DNA of 64,000 bases from Erythrobasidium yunnanense. Its lineage: Eukaryota > Basidiomycota > Cystobasidiomycetes > Erythrobasidiales > Erythrobasidiaceae. The DNA lies in assembly GCA_001600175.1 (NCBI GenBank), contig BCJC01000002.1:3011111-3075110 (forward strand), given 5' to 3'. Numbering within the stretch: position 1 is the stretch's first letter; each line of letters begins with the position of its first letter. Below the pieces are notes generated by a model. It was given only the letters and a program-made list of their open reading frames with translations, ran no database searches and was not told where the DNA came from. Position numbers and translations under genes: made by a program. This document shows, one piece after another, positions 34,896 to 46,637 of the stretch.

Positions 34896-35308
34896 TGCGG
34901 CAACATAGCAGCAGCTAGTTACAGCAAATGTGCTCGCGAGTGGTCTGTGATAATGATGACCAACTACGACTTCAGCAGCGAAGTGATCCCCTCTTGAGTG
35001 CCTGGACTGATCTCAGTCATCGTCTGGGTGTGCCGTCACGTCTGATAGCTATGCGACGACACATATGCTAAGCTTCTGGAAGGTACCTTGCGAATCCGAC
35101 AGGGCACCTCGTATTCTGTCATTCTTTTAATACGCTTCCCCTTTTGTCCAAAACCTATCTATGCTAACCCTTTCAATACTGGCAGCCCTTGTCCAATTCG
35201 CTACTAGAGGTCCATTAGTCGAGTTTGTCAGCGTCTCTGCTCCTGACCATCACGCCTCCGGGATAGGAGGAGAGACAAGTATAAGTTTTCCTCTAGACGC
35301 GTCTAAAC
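34896..35308. other. Spacer between tandem orphan copies
   Basis: About 410 bp separating the tandem orphans. No open frame of note. It would hold the promoter of the second copy. By eye I could not establish whether it resembles the sequence upstream of the first copy. Confidence 0.4.
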
Positions 35309-36295
35309 ATGTCAACCAATTCAAAATCTCGGTCAGCTAGCCTGACTAGTAACAGCAGTAGCACGCTGCGACACATCACCGCGGAGATACCAGCTATGGC
35401 CAATCCTCGATCTCGTCGAAATTCCTCTGCCAGTAAGACCCAGATCCGACCACCGCTCACGAGGGCGTCTTCATCGACTGCCAGCTTGATCGACTACTCG
35501 AGCCTGAAGGCAACCTGCTTTGGGGGCTATGATAGCTACATAGGCAAAACAGAGGTCAATCTCTACTGCCAGATGCTTCCACGTACGCTCATCGAAGAAG
35601 AGCAGTATCGGCACGCGCACAAGGCCATGCACTCGGATAGATGCACGGTTTCTTTCGGCCTCTTGGCTCTGGACAAAAAGTATAACCGCCCTTACGAGAT
35701 CGGCGGGCTCGCTCAGAGTACTTTGTTACGGGAAGCACTCGAAAGCTTAGTCTGCAGGTACAGTGTCTTGGGATGTACGTTGAGTATCACAGCGACTATC
35801 GATTCAAGCGGGATTGGGTCAAATAAAAGCTACGATATCAACAGCATCGTTCGAAGTGCCGGCATCACCGCGCACCCACTTCCAGTGGACATGTCGAACT
35901 GTTACGGTTATGGAACCGAAGCTCTGCCTGCCCTTCATGATCTGGCTCCCAGAAACAGTCGAGCAGATGTCGTGATCCGGCTGAAACAGCTAGTCGGTAT
36001 CGAGATGGACGTAAGTCCAAAAGCGCACGACGTCGTCAAGAAGGGAGCATATATATGCAAGGTACAATACCGTCTCACTGCAACTAGCCAGACCCTGGGT
36101 GATCTGGTCATACCCTCCTCAAGTCGCAAAGCCATCTTGGTGAAGGCTCTTACTGCGTTGACATACAACAGAGACACGCGAGAGACTGGTGCTCTGTTTG
36201 ATGGCTCGGGGCAAGTGAAGGATGGCAAGTTATGTGCTGTCGATTGGGCCACTGGCAGCTGGTTGCCGATTACCAAAGAGCGATCTGGCTTCTAA
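35309..36295 (+). CDS. Intronless orphan protein, tandem copy 2
   Basis: A single exon of 328 aa, paralog of the gene before it. It has the same layout: a Ser-rich start (SKSRSASLTSNSSSTLR), then RASSSTASL, CFGGYDS, CQMLPRTLIEEE, RHAH, FGLLA, LGDLVIP, SGALFDG and a C-terminal WLPITKERSGF. Between these blocks the two proteins differ a lot, so the duplication is not recent or the genes evolve fast. Function unknown. Confidence 0.7.
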   Translation: MSTNSKSRSASLTSNSSSTLRHITAEIPAMANPRSRRNSSASKTQIRPPLTRASSSTASLIDYSSLKATCFGGYDSYIGKTEVNLYCQMLPRTLIEEEQYRHAHKAMHSDRCTVSFGLLALDKKYNRPYEIGGLAQSTLLREALESLVCRYSVLGCTLSITATIDSSGIGSNKSYDINSIVRSAGITAHPLPVDMSNCYGYGTEALPALHDLAPRNSRADVVIRLKQLVGIEMDVSPKAHDVVKKGAYICKVQYRLTATSQTLGDLVIPSSSRKAILVKALTALTYNRDTRETGALFDGSGQVKDGKLCAVDWATGSWLPITKERSGF

Positions 36296-36416
36296 TGCCT
36301 GTGAAGGATTGTGCTTTTGTACCACTTGGAGCCACTTTACGACGTGATTGACTCCGTAAGTGCTTGACTTGCGAGCTCTTGCAGAGCTGGCAATCCTGGC
36401 CCCTCTGATGATCTTG

Positions 36417-37745
36417 TTACATCGACAACTTGAGCAGAGCATCCTCCCACAGACCGTTGACCAGCATATACTGCTTCCGATCACTACCTTCATACATATT
36501 TGCAGTAGAAGCCGTTCCATAGAAGTCGCCTCTGCTCTGGAATAGCATGGTGACCTCTTCACTTGCAGACGAGAACAAGGCCGAAGCTCTTTTTTCAAGC
36601 GACTCGTCTCGGAGAGCTTGCTTCCTGTTGTCTATCTGTATCATCGCTACCTTGCTTCCAGACATGATCTTTCCATTCGATTTCGCTGTCATCAGGTATG
36701 CCAATGCGCTTGGATGGCCAGCCGCGAGCAGAGTGTCTCCCTCCGAAAACGATCTAGGTACGAACGACAAGTTGTCGGGGCAGAAGCCAAGTGCGATGGT
36801 TCTCCGATAAGTGACTTGGCTAGCATCCGTAATACCGCCCTCCTTTGCGTTCGTCACATCGTACAAATGTATGTTGAGCGAGGTACAGCCTGCCACAGCT
36901 AGTATAGTCTTGTCATGGTTGAGAGCAAGGCCATTGGCTAAGGTGATTGAGCTCGCCAAGGTTGTGCAAGAGGCTTTCCCGCTAGGATCGATGGAAAGCG
37001 CCTTTACGCTCCCTCCTGGTAGAGCGACACCTTGCTCTATCTTGTGTAGAAGTGATCTGGAACGAGGCGAGAAGCCAAAGCTGTTGGTGAAAAGTATGTT
37101 GGTAGGTGATAGGACAAGGACGGCATTCGGCGATGTGATTTCGGGGTGCTCGATAGTCCCTCCGTGCTTGGCTGTGATCGAGGAGCCAGAAACCACGATG
37201 CGAAACATCTCGATGGAAGCTGACTTCTGTGCATAATTGGTGGCCGCTAGGATAGCTTCCTGACCAGGCGTGATCTCGAGAATATCCATTCCCAGGGGAT
37301 GAAATGGTTTCCCTGCAGGCCATCCTTCCACATCCTTGGTCTCGACCACTGTGATTTGCTGTGTATCGAAATGATAGAAGCCTAGTCTTCCAGCAGGAGC
37401 AGTAGCCTCGTTCCCAGCGGCGGTAAAAGCATTGAAGACGGGTCTTGACGGGTCCGAAGCGCAAATAGCTAATCTTGCACTATTCCAGATCCTCACGTCT
37501 TCGCAGTGTGAGGCCTGACCTTGCCCGATTCTTTCGCTGGCTGTCGAGGCATCTACGAGTTGTCCATCCTGGAGTAGCAGCTGAGGTGTCGCAGGCGTCT
37601 TTTTCGGGAATACTACTCTGAGCAGAAGTGCGACATGTGCGAACGGCTTGAGTGCTGCCAGAAGTAGCTAGAATTGCGACATTGAAGTCGTCAGAAGGGC
37701 AACCTGTTGGTCCAATCCAAGGCGTCTGCATACCTCAGCCGCCAT
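36417..37745 (-). CDS. Paraoxonase/arylesterase-like beta-propeller protein
   Basis: Exon 1 is only 12 nt (37745-37734: MAAE), then a 66-bp intron and one long exon (37667-36417), 420 aa. An N-terminal hydrophobic segment (LLLAALKPFAHVALLLRVVF) should be a signal anchor. Family features include SHCEDV...W (the Glu-Asp pair of the paraoxonase calcium site), HPLGMDILE (the His-containing HG-type position), NAVLVLSPTNILFTN and TLANGLALNHDKTILAVAG. Paraoxonases hydrolyse lactones and esters; fungal members are little studied. It ends facing the orphan pair tail to tail, with about 120 bp between. Confidence 0.75.
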
Positions 37746-37971
37746 AGTAGTCCACTATCTCAAGTTTCCGAACGAGGTTGAGCAGAGCCAACCTACAGTC
37801 CGCGCTGACTTTGGTTCGGTAGTGCCTGTACGCCGAGACCCCTATCTTCGAGTTGCGGGTCAGCTTTATACGTACTGACCGTCCATAGCTTTGGGAAACG
37901 ATAGCTTACCTCTATCCAGCTTCCTGAATGACCTGAAGATAGCCGCGAAAGCTTCGCCCTGGCTAAGCTGG

Positions 37972-40187
37972 ATGGGCCTCTCAATTGCGGGTATTCCGCT
38001 CCTCTACCTTCTGATTCGGAGCCTCTTCAAATTTGTTCTCAAGGTGCATGTCGCGATCTGTCTTCGCTGGTGTATCTGCCTCCTGATTCCGTGCTGTTCA
38101 AGGTCTTCTACTCGTCAATCATCATCGAGAATGGTCATTTCGTGCCAAGCGATGGGGTGCCATGGTGAGATACTGCTTTCTTTGTACATTATCTGTAGTA
38201 CCACATCTGATATAGATCTACCTTGCAGCATTCTATGCGCGAATCATTGTGCGTCCGGTTTAGCCATCGAGATACCTCAGCTCAACCATGATATACCGTA
38301 CTGAGTCTCTTGCTTCACATAGCCAACTCTCTCACCGATGCTCTGATAATGATGACTTCGATCCCGCTTTCTAAGCGCAAATGGCTAAGGATGACAGCGA
38401 AAGACACGCTATTTGGGAAGAAGACCTTCTCATCATGGTTGATCGAATCAGTAGGAACAGTCCCTGTCAAGCGAGCTAAAGACTATGAGGGAAAGCGCGT
38501 AGACAACACTCAAGTCTTTTCGAAGCTCATGGACGCGATCGATAAGCAGGGCGACATGGTGTGCTTGTTCCCAGGTGAGAGGAGACACAGATAACAACAC
38601 AAGCGGGATAGACTAACATTCGGATGTTATAGAGGGCATCTCTCACTACTCTTCGTACATTGCGCCTTTACGAAGCGGAGTAGCCCGAATCACCTCGGAT
38701 GTGCTCAATCGCAATCTGGACAATCCCGATTTCGAGCTCACTCTCCTTACATGCTCCATCACCTATCTGCACCGCGAGTCTTTCCGCAGCGACGTCCTTG
38801 TCTCCTTCAATCCGCCCATCAAGATCAATGTCCGAGAGCATAAAGAGCTGTTCGCATCTCCCGCATTATCGTCTTCTTCGCAGACGGACAAGCTTGATGG
38901 AATCAAGCAGCTCACTGCGTTGATGCAAGAGCAAATCCGACATGGAACGATCGACGCTCCCAATTTCGGGGTAGTGAGAATCGCAAATACAGCTAGGAGA
39001 CTGTATGCTCCGCTGGGGACGGGAATGACGCTTGGAGACCATGTTCATATAACGCAAAGGTTTGTGGACGCATTCGCGAAGAGACAGACGATGAAACAGC
39101 CTGCCACGCCTGCAGAGGCACTCATGACTCCGCTTCCTACTGCAAACACTTCTGCATTGGCGACGACGTCTGAGCTGGCGGTCGAGAGGCACCCTGGAAC
39201 AGGATATTTTGACTTCGACAAAGCAAGCACGAACGGGGACTTCATGAGCGACGAAGAGGTCGAGCAGCTAGCGAATGATTTGCATGTAAGGCTTTCCCCA
39301 TTGACCCATAGATCTAACTGATCTCGCACGTATTTTAGGCATACCAAGATACTCTCAACCATCTATGGATAAAAGATGACCGTATACGCAAAGCCCCAGC
39401 AAATCGCTCAATCCTTTTCAAGCGCTTCTTAGTAAGAATGGCTGGCGGACTTGCTCTGCTGACTATAGCGGCGCCTGGATTGGTACTGTGGCTTCCTGTG
39501 TTCGCGACTGCTGGCTTCTATGGCTGGCGCATGCGGACGAGCGGGAGGATCGAAGACGGTCAGTCCAGTGCGACCTTGGTATCATGGGGATCGAGGCTGA
39601 CTTGTATGTGATACAGTCTGGGACGAGATCGCACATACCAAGCTGTGAGCTCATTCTTAAGTAGAGGCAGAAGTGAAGCTGACTCTAGTGTACCGTCCAG
39701 CATATACGGCCTACTTTCCGGTGTCATCGTCTGGGCTTTGGCGGTCCTGCTCACACTACCCTTCGCATTATTCACCTCCTTCCTCGTTCCAGTGCTTATG
39801 TGGTTCTCCCTCCGCTGGTTCGAAGATGCGCTCTCCTCCTTCCGCGCTGCCATTGCCTTACTCTCTTTACTCGCAATCGGGCCAACACGTCTAGCAGAAC
39901 TCCGGACTACGCGTAGCAAGTTACACGAAAGAGTAATGAAATTAGCAAGGAGTCGAGCAGAACTTCCACAAGATCCGGACAAGGTCTTTGATAAACTTGC
40001 AAAGGACGGATTGTACGAAAGAGGTGGGAAAGTAGGCAGACTGGGCTTCTTTTCAGTCAGGAGAAGGAGGAAGAAGGATTATAATGAGGTGCGTCGACCT
40101 CTTTTCCAAGCTTTTGAAATAGCTGATCGCAGACGCGCCTTACAGATCATGCGCTTGTGGGATCAGGCGGAGTATCCGATGCGATAG
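37972..40187 (+). CDS. SCT1: Sct1/Gpt2-type glycerol-3-phosphate/DHAP acyltransferase
   Basis: First step of glycerolipid synthesis at the ER. Eight exons (37972-38043, 38103-38164, 38229-38248, 38323-38574, 38633-39285, 39339-39558, 39617-39644, 39689-40187), 601 aa, phases agree. Motif I spans a splice join and reads CANHSNSLTDAL. Then follow LRMTAKDTLFGKKTFSSWLI, GTVPV, FPEGISHYSSYIAPLRSG (motif III) and a later C-terminal pair of membrane segments (GLLSGVIVWALAVLLTLPFA and neighbours). Exons 3 and 7 are 20 and 28 nt. I start at 37972 because an in-frame stop and no ATG lie upstream. A possible 44-bp intron near 40088 would change the last residues. Yeast Sct1 and Gpt2 cannot be told apart here. 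Confidence 0.88.
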
Positions 40188-40353
40188 AAGGGAAGCCTCT
40201 TATTGCCGACGGTCGTAGTGTAGTGCTCAAAGTAAGCAACGTGTCCAGTGCTTTCTGAAGCAGAAGTCGCATTCGCGGTGCATAGTAGCCACGTCTTGCT
40301 TTCTCGCCTCCTTCGACCATCCGGCAGCTTTCGACAACGGCGAAAGCCTCGCA

Positions 40354-41553
40354 ATGCCAGACTATGAGAGTCTGATCTACAACATCAGCGCCTTTCTATG
40401 CTCGCTCTTTGTGCTGGAAAAAGGTGCTGATCTATTTGTGGATCACACTGCTATTGTCGGACGAAGGACTGGTATTCCTCAAAGCTTGATAGCTCTCTTG
40501 ACAGCCGGAGCAGAGTGGGAAGAGGTGTGCTATCCTACCTTCGAGCTTGCTTGAGGGAGAAAGCTGAAATTAGTCGCCGGACATTGGCAGCTCGCAGTCG
40601 TGGTGATATGCGTCGTTCGCAAGCGGCCAGCACTGGCTTTGGGCAATATACTTGGTTCTGGAATCTCTAACATCCTAGGAGCTTTCTCTCTCGGCCTCAT
40701 CCTCCAAGCGCCATCTTCTTCCCACCTCTCCTTCGATCGCTCTTCTCGCATCTACTGTGCCATCCTTCTGTGCATTACTGCTGTCGTATGCGCATGTCTC
40801 CTTCTCCTCAAGTCGCATTCAGCCTGGAAAGCTCTGGGCGGATGCCTATGTGCTGCTTTCGCGATCTATCTGGGCAGTATCGCATATGGTATCCGTAGGG
40901 GACTGCTACACGAGCCTGAAGGAAGCGATAGTGATAGTGACAGTGATAGCGACGCCAGCGATACCACATCGAACGACAGCGACGGAGAAGCTACGAATGA
41001 ACGGGATGCGCTCGTCGCATCTGCGCGGCAGCAGCCTCGATACGAAGGAGCTGTGGGAAGGAAGAAAGGAGGTCTCAAGCCTAGAAAGCCAGCGAAGAGC
41101 ACACTTCGCCATATCGGCCTACTTTTCTTCGGATTCCTAGCCATCGTGCTCTCTGGCTACGTTCTCTCTGAAGCAGCTACCAACATCATCGATGCTCTAG
41201 GTATCTCCGACATGCTCTTCGGCGTCATTATCCTCTCCATCGCAACTACCTTACCGGAGAAATTCATAGCTGTCATGTCTGGATCCCGTAATCAGCTCGA
41301 TATCATGTGCGCCACTACAGTCGGAAGCAACATGTTCCTCCTCACCCTGTGTCTTGGAGTGCTCTTGCTGGGCTCGCAAGAAAACAATGGGACTGTATCT
41401 GCTGGTCACTTGGAGATTGGCGCCTTGGCTGGCTCAACTGTCCTTCTTACGGCCACGGTATTCACGGGTATGCGATATGCTCGTCTCATCGGCATAGCTA
41501 TGCTGGCGCTCTACCTTGCATTTATAGTCGCCGAGTCTTACGTTAGGAGCTAG
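40354..41553 (+). CDS. CaCA-family cation exchanger (Na+/Ca2+ exchanger type)
   Basis: Exons 40354-40524 and 40591-41553, 66-bp phase-0 intron, 377 aa. Two alpha repeats are visible. In the first, TAGAEWEELAVV leads to GNILGSGISNILGA; in the second, SIATTLPEKFIAVMSGSRNQ leads to TTVGSNMFLL. These hold the acidic residues that bind the ion. About 10 membrane segments flank a cytosolic loop with an acidic run (DSDSDSDSDASD) and a basic stretch (GRKKGGLKPRKPAK). In the first repeat the usual G-[ST]-[ST]-x-P-E is changed to G-A-E-W-E-E. Likely a vacuolar or Golgi calcium or proton exchanger; the exact ion is not clear. Confidence 0.82.
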
Positions 41554-41822
41554 ACTGCACGCGGATGCGGCTTCTTTACATCCTCGAGGGTGTTACAGAA
41601 TGTATATGGATATCTCCAATAGTACAGGGAGTCTGTCTCTGCGATGCTGCTGAGAAGACGTGGAGCGATGTGGAGTAGGGGAAGGGCTGCTGCTTGTGAG
41701 ACGGACATTGAGATCGTTATGCGTAAGCATGTATATACAGTCATATGCGATAGTACTCTTTTGCGAACATGTTCTCTCAATACGCGAGCATCGTTTCTTG
41801 ACTTCACCGACACTTCGACATC

Positions 41823-44800
41823 ATGGCTCGGCCAGAAGGGAAAGGCAGCAAGAAGGACAAGAACCCTAACGGAGCAGTGGCAGTGAATGGAAAGGTCGAA
41901 AGTGCGAAAGCAGGATCCAGCAAAGACGCCAGTCAGAAGAGCAAAATCAAGGAAGGCCCGGTCACTTCGAAAGGCAAAGGGAAAGCCATCGAGCCAGGGC
42001 AAGATGGCGATGAAGCTGAAGAAATGGACGAAGCTGCTCTGCTGCTGCGGGAGATTCAGAGTTTGGGAGGAGATGAAGCCGACTTTGATTTCTTGAAGGA
42101 TGTCGACAATCAAGGCGAAGAGGTCGACGTTCAAGGGGAATCATCAGAGCCAGCAGAAGACGTGCGAACCTATCCTGAGATTACTATGCATTATTAAAGC
42201 TTATGCTTGCTCCGGCAGAAAAAGCTGGCAAAGGAACTCAAAGCTTTCATGGCAACTCTGGGCGACTTACAGGCAGCGCAGGCTGAACTCAGCGAGTCCG
42301 AAGACGAGGAAGCAGAAGACGTGCAAGAAGAAGACGACGATGACAGCGAAGAATCCAGCAGCTCTGAAGAGGATGCTGAAATTGCTGCTACAACGGCACG
42401 TGCAGCAGACGAGGCAGCTGCGTCGCAGAAGCCTGCTGTAGACAATGTCGCTACGAGTACGAAGCCTGCGACTCGCAGTGGAATGGTCAGCCGTTGTGAG
42501 ACCTGCGCCCCATATTTAGGCTAACTTTCGTAATTTCCAGCTCGTCGACCCTTATCCTGTATGGTATCAGATCGAGCTACGCGCACTTCCAGAAATCAAT
42601 GGCGAAAGTACTGCGCCCACTGCACAAGCCATCACGGCCTTGCAGACCCGAGCAAGCCAGCTGCTCACCGATCTTTCCGAGACTTTCTCTACGAGTTTAC
42701 GCTCTACATCCAAAGACGACCAGCTGGCAAACTCCAGTACTCTCTCTGCATCAGATCGTGCCTTCATCTCGACAATTCTGCAGAATGGTACATCTTCCGA
42801 CAAGCTTTCAGCCTTGATTCTCCTCTCGTCCTCTTCTCCTCTGCATACCACAACCTATCTATCACAACTCATGGGTCTTACGAAGAAAAAGTCGAGAGAC
42901 GAAGCTGTCCGAGCGGTGCGAGCTATAGTGGATTGGCTGAAAGGAGGACAAGGAGGAGGTGGATCTGCTGCTGGCTTGCCAGATAGGAAGTTGAGATGGT
43001 TTGCGGATCAGTCGGATCTGCACAAGCTTATTCACGCGAGAGAAGGTTCACTCAAGAAGGACAACTATCAGCTTGGCGATGAACATCTGCTTGTGTGGGC
43101 TTTCGAAGACTGGCTCAAGAAGTGGTACTTCGAGTTGCTGCAGGCCATTGAGGTTAGTATTGGCATCTTTCTCGCTATTCAAGTATGCTGAATTGGCTCT
43201 GCAGACCCTATCGCATGACCCACTTCCTTTCGTGCGCAACCAGATGGTCGGCTTCCTAGCAGCTCTACTATCCAGTAAGCCCGAACAAGAACAGAATCTG
43301 CTACGTCTCTTAGTCGACAAGCTCGGCGACTCCGACAAGACCGTCTCGTCCCGGACATCTTACCACCTGCTCCAGCTCCTGCAAGCACATCCAATGATGA
43401 AGACTATCATCGTTCGGGAGGTAGCTTCTATCGTTCTCAAGCCTACAAATGGGCCTGTCCAAGTCACTGGGCAGAAAATCAGGTTCTCAGCACCTACGCC
43501 GGTCTCTCATTCCGCAAGTTTGCGCAGTACAGACCATTCGAAATACTATGGTATCATCACATTGAATCAGATCATGCTTACTCGAACACCGCAAGATAAA
43601 CTACTTGCGAATCGACTCATCGAAATCTATTTCGACATCTTCAAAGATCTGCTAGGCACACATGACGATTCTCTCGAGGACACCTCGAAAGGTCCAGAAC
43701 TTAAAGATCGGAAACGTCGTCGAGACGAAAAGAAGGGAAAATTCGCTAAGGGTTCGGCGAAGGATGTCTCGAGGAAAGAGAGAAGACAGCAGGAGAAGAG
43801 TCAGCAAGCGCTTGAAGCGGAGAGTAAAATGATGGCGGCCGTATTGACGGGTGTCAATCGTGCTTTCCCATATTCGGAGATCGATGGCGATGTGTGAGTG
43901 TCACGCTGGCAAGAGAGAAGGCGGCGCTGATCATCCTTTTGCGTCGCATATCAGGCTACACCAACGCGTCGACATCCTGTTCCGCATCATCCACACCGGC
44001 ACATTCAACGTCGGCATCCAAGCCCTGACCTTGATCTTCCAAGTTTCTTCTCGGCAGCAAGCTATATCCGACCGCTTCTACCGCATTCTCTACGACACAC
44101 TCGTAGACTCACGTCTTGCAGTCTGCTCCAAACAGGCTATGTATCTGAATCTGGTCTTCAAGGCTATGAAAGCGGATACGAGCAGTAAAAGAGTTGCGGC
44201 GTTCGTAAAGAGGATCACGCAGATATTGGCCGTGCATCAACCGCCGTTTGTGTGTGGTGCTCTGTATCTTCTAGGAGAGGTCTGTCTTTTCGTATTTCGC
44301 CCTTCTCAGGTGTAAGGCAGCTGACGTGAATCTTGTACTCAGCTCTTTGGCATCACGCCGAGTCTGCGAAGCATGTGCACCGAGCCTGAAGATGCAGATG
44401 ACGACGTCGAGAACTTCAAAGATGCACCTGACGAAAGCGCTTCCGAGAAAGAAGAAGCGCCAGCCGCAACTGTTAACGGAGATCAGCCTACAAAGAGCAA
44501 CCACGCCTACGATGCCCGCAAGCGCGATCCGCAGTTCGCGAATGCTCACAAGACGTGTCTATGGGAGATCTCACCTCTCTTGAACCACTTTCACCCTTCC
44601 GTCGCACTACACGCTTCTCAGCTCATCGCCTCCGTCCCAATCACTACTACTCCAGATCTCGAACTACATACCGTCTCTCATTTCCTTGATCGCTTCGTAT
44701 ACCGTAATCCGAAGAAGAAGGCCGAAGAGGGCTCCAAAGACAGTATTATGAAGCCCGGCGCTAAAGGGAGTGGTAGAAGCGGGATGGTCCTGATGCGCAA

Positions 44801-45641
44801 AGGCGTAGGAAGCATCACTGAGGGACGCGTTAATGCGGATAAATTCATTGATCAGGCGAGCGAGAAAGTCCCTGTCGATCAGCTCTTCTTCCATAAATTC
44901 TTCAATCAGTCGAAAGTCGACCAGGCGGTGCTGGATAGTAAAAGAGATAAGAGAAAGCGGAAAGACTTGGAAGACGTTGATGGAGTGGATGCGGATAGCG
45001 ATATCGACCTAGATGATGAGGATGAGGAGGATGAGGAGGATGAGGAGGATGAGGACGACGAGGCAGACGCAGGCGAAGCAAAGAAGGCAATTGACGGATC
45101 AGAAGGGGAAGAAGACGCAAGCGAAGGCGACCTTGACGAAGACGAGGTCTGGAAAGCCATGCAAGCCAACATGCCCGATGCAGGCGAAGACGATGCAGAT
45201 CTGTTGGCCGACTCCGGCAACGACGTTGATGATGACGAAATCGACGACGCAGAGTTCGCATATTCCGATTCCGAGCTGGGTGTTGACGAAGATGCAGTTG
45301 CTGTCGACAAGGAAGAAGAAGCAGAGGAGGACGAAGAGGACGAGGAGGAAGAGAAAGAGTACAAGTCGGCCTTCCCTGATGAAGAAGACGACGATGATGA
45401 GCTCGAAGGCTTCGCAGAAGAGGACGACGATATCATCGACAGCGACGAGGACATCGCTATCGACTTGCCCGAGTTCCCAGCAAAGAGTAGCAAGAGCAAG
45501 AAGGACAAGAAAGGTGCTGCTGATAAGGAGGCTAAAGAGCCTAAGAACAAAAAGAGAAAGCTTAAACATCTACCTGCCTTCGCGAGTGCGGACGATTGGG
45601 CTGAGATCATCAATATGGGGAACGAGGATGAGGATATCTAG
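41823..45641 (+). CDS. MAK21: Mak21/Noc1, 60S ribosomal subunit biogenesis factor
   Basis: Works with Noc2 in early nucleolar pre-60S particles. Six exons (41823-42161, 42219-42485, 42541-43152, 43205-43893, 43955-44279, 44343-45641), 1176 aa, phases agree. A Lys-rich, acidic N-terminus is followed by LVDPYPVWYQIELRALPEIN, HKLIHAREGSLKKDNYQLGD and the CBF/Mak21 domain (KYYGIITLNQIMLTR, later RVDILFRIIHTGTFNVGIQA, LYLLGELF, ARKRDPQFANAHKTCLWEIS, HPSVALHASQLI). The last 250 residues are extremely acidic (long Asp/Glu runs) and end in a basic patch and ADDWAEIINMGNEDEDI. Confidence 0.95.
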
Positions 45642-45744
45642 TTGCATGAAGATACCGCCTTTTGTGATGTCGTTCGCAGAAGTAGCTTGTTGTCATTGTC
45701 TCGTTCCAGATACAAACGTTATTCACAGTTTCAGTCGCGCTGTT

Positions 45745-46637
45745 TTACAAATGCACGCCTCCTCGTCTACTTTGCCCCAATGATATGACATATCTACACC
45801 ATTCAAGTAGCCAGCTCCACCAGCTGCCTATCAGACTTCCGCCCGTTAAGCTTGAAAGAATATCCTGAACAGCCGCGATTTCCCCTATCAGCAGCTCAAA
45901 GTCCCCACTCTGTTTATCGAAATTACTTCTGCACATGATTGATATCTCCTTTATATGGCTCGGATCTAGTGCCTCTGCATCAGGTGCGGGTTTCCCCCGA
46001 TATGTAGGCTTGAAGTCTGTCCATCTTGCATAACGAAGCGAAGGAGCACCATTCATGGGAGGGGAAGTAGAACTGAAAGGACATTCATACACTATCACGC
46101 TCTCGTTACGCCCATCAGGCCGCTTCTCAGGTAGTTGCGTCTTCAGATTAAGAGTGAATTCTGTAGCTGTGCTGGATGAGGAGAATCGAGATGGAGGGGC
46201 GTGTAGGCTTAATCTTAGACCCGCGTAGGAGTGTAGATCGTAGTCTTCGGTGTGCGCTTGAGAAGCGAAACCGGCGCCGCCTAATGTCGATGTATCTGGC
46301 GCTCCACGTCAGGGTGTTATGTAGGTTAAGACAGGTGATGGTAGAGGTGTACCTAGATGCCCTGTGAAAGCGATTTGGACTTATGAGCTGGGAAGTGACA
46401 AATGACGCGATGGAGACGGACCATAGAATCTCGCTACAGAAGGTCCATCTTCTTGCTTCTCCGGGACGAGGTAGCTTTATATAGTAGATACAGTCTCAAC
46501 ACGAGTCAAGAGACGTGATGCGAAGTGTGGGGTCACCTCGTGCTGCTACCACCGCGAAGTCGATCATCGACGGCTCGCCAGTCTGCGGTCTGCCAAGGTC
46601 GACCAGCGCTGCCAAAGAGGACAAGGTGGTTCTTCAT
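45745..46637 (-). CDS. CIA30 (NDUFAF1-like) domain protein
   Basis: Exons 46637-46537, 46474-46422, 46379-46353 and 46280-45745, 238 aa, phases agree. The CIA30 domain fills the protein: WQTADWRAVDDRLRGGSSTS, then ARFYVQIAFTGHLGGAGFAS, SYAGLRLSLHAP, and the C-terminal half YARWTDFKPTYRGKPAPDAE and LDPSHIKEISIM. The family includes the complex I assembly factor NDUFAF1, but this protein starts directly at MKNHLVLFGSAGR with no mitochondrial presequence, so it may be one of the cytosolic CIA30 proteins. The intron at 46380-46421 is only 42 bp, the shortest here. Divergent from the zinc-finger gene. Confidence 0.82.

Noticed and set aside
40915-40960. Ser/Asp repeat as a minisatellite
   Set aside because: It is a short coding run for an acidic loop in the exchanger, with irregular codons, not a tandem DNA repeat of note.
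44906-45613. Long Ser-rich minus-strand frame (235 codons)
   Set aside because: It is the antisense of the Asp/Glu-rich MAK21 tail; GAC/GAG codons read backward give Ser and Leu without stops.
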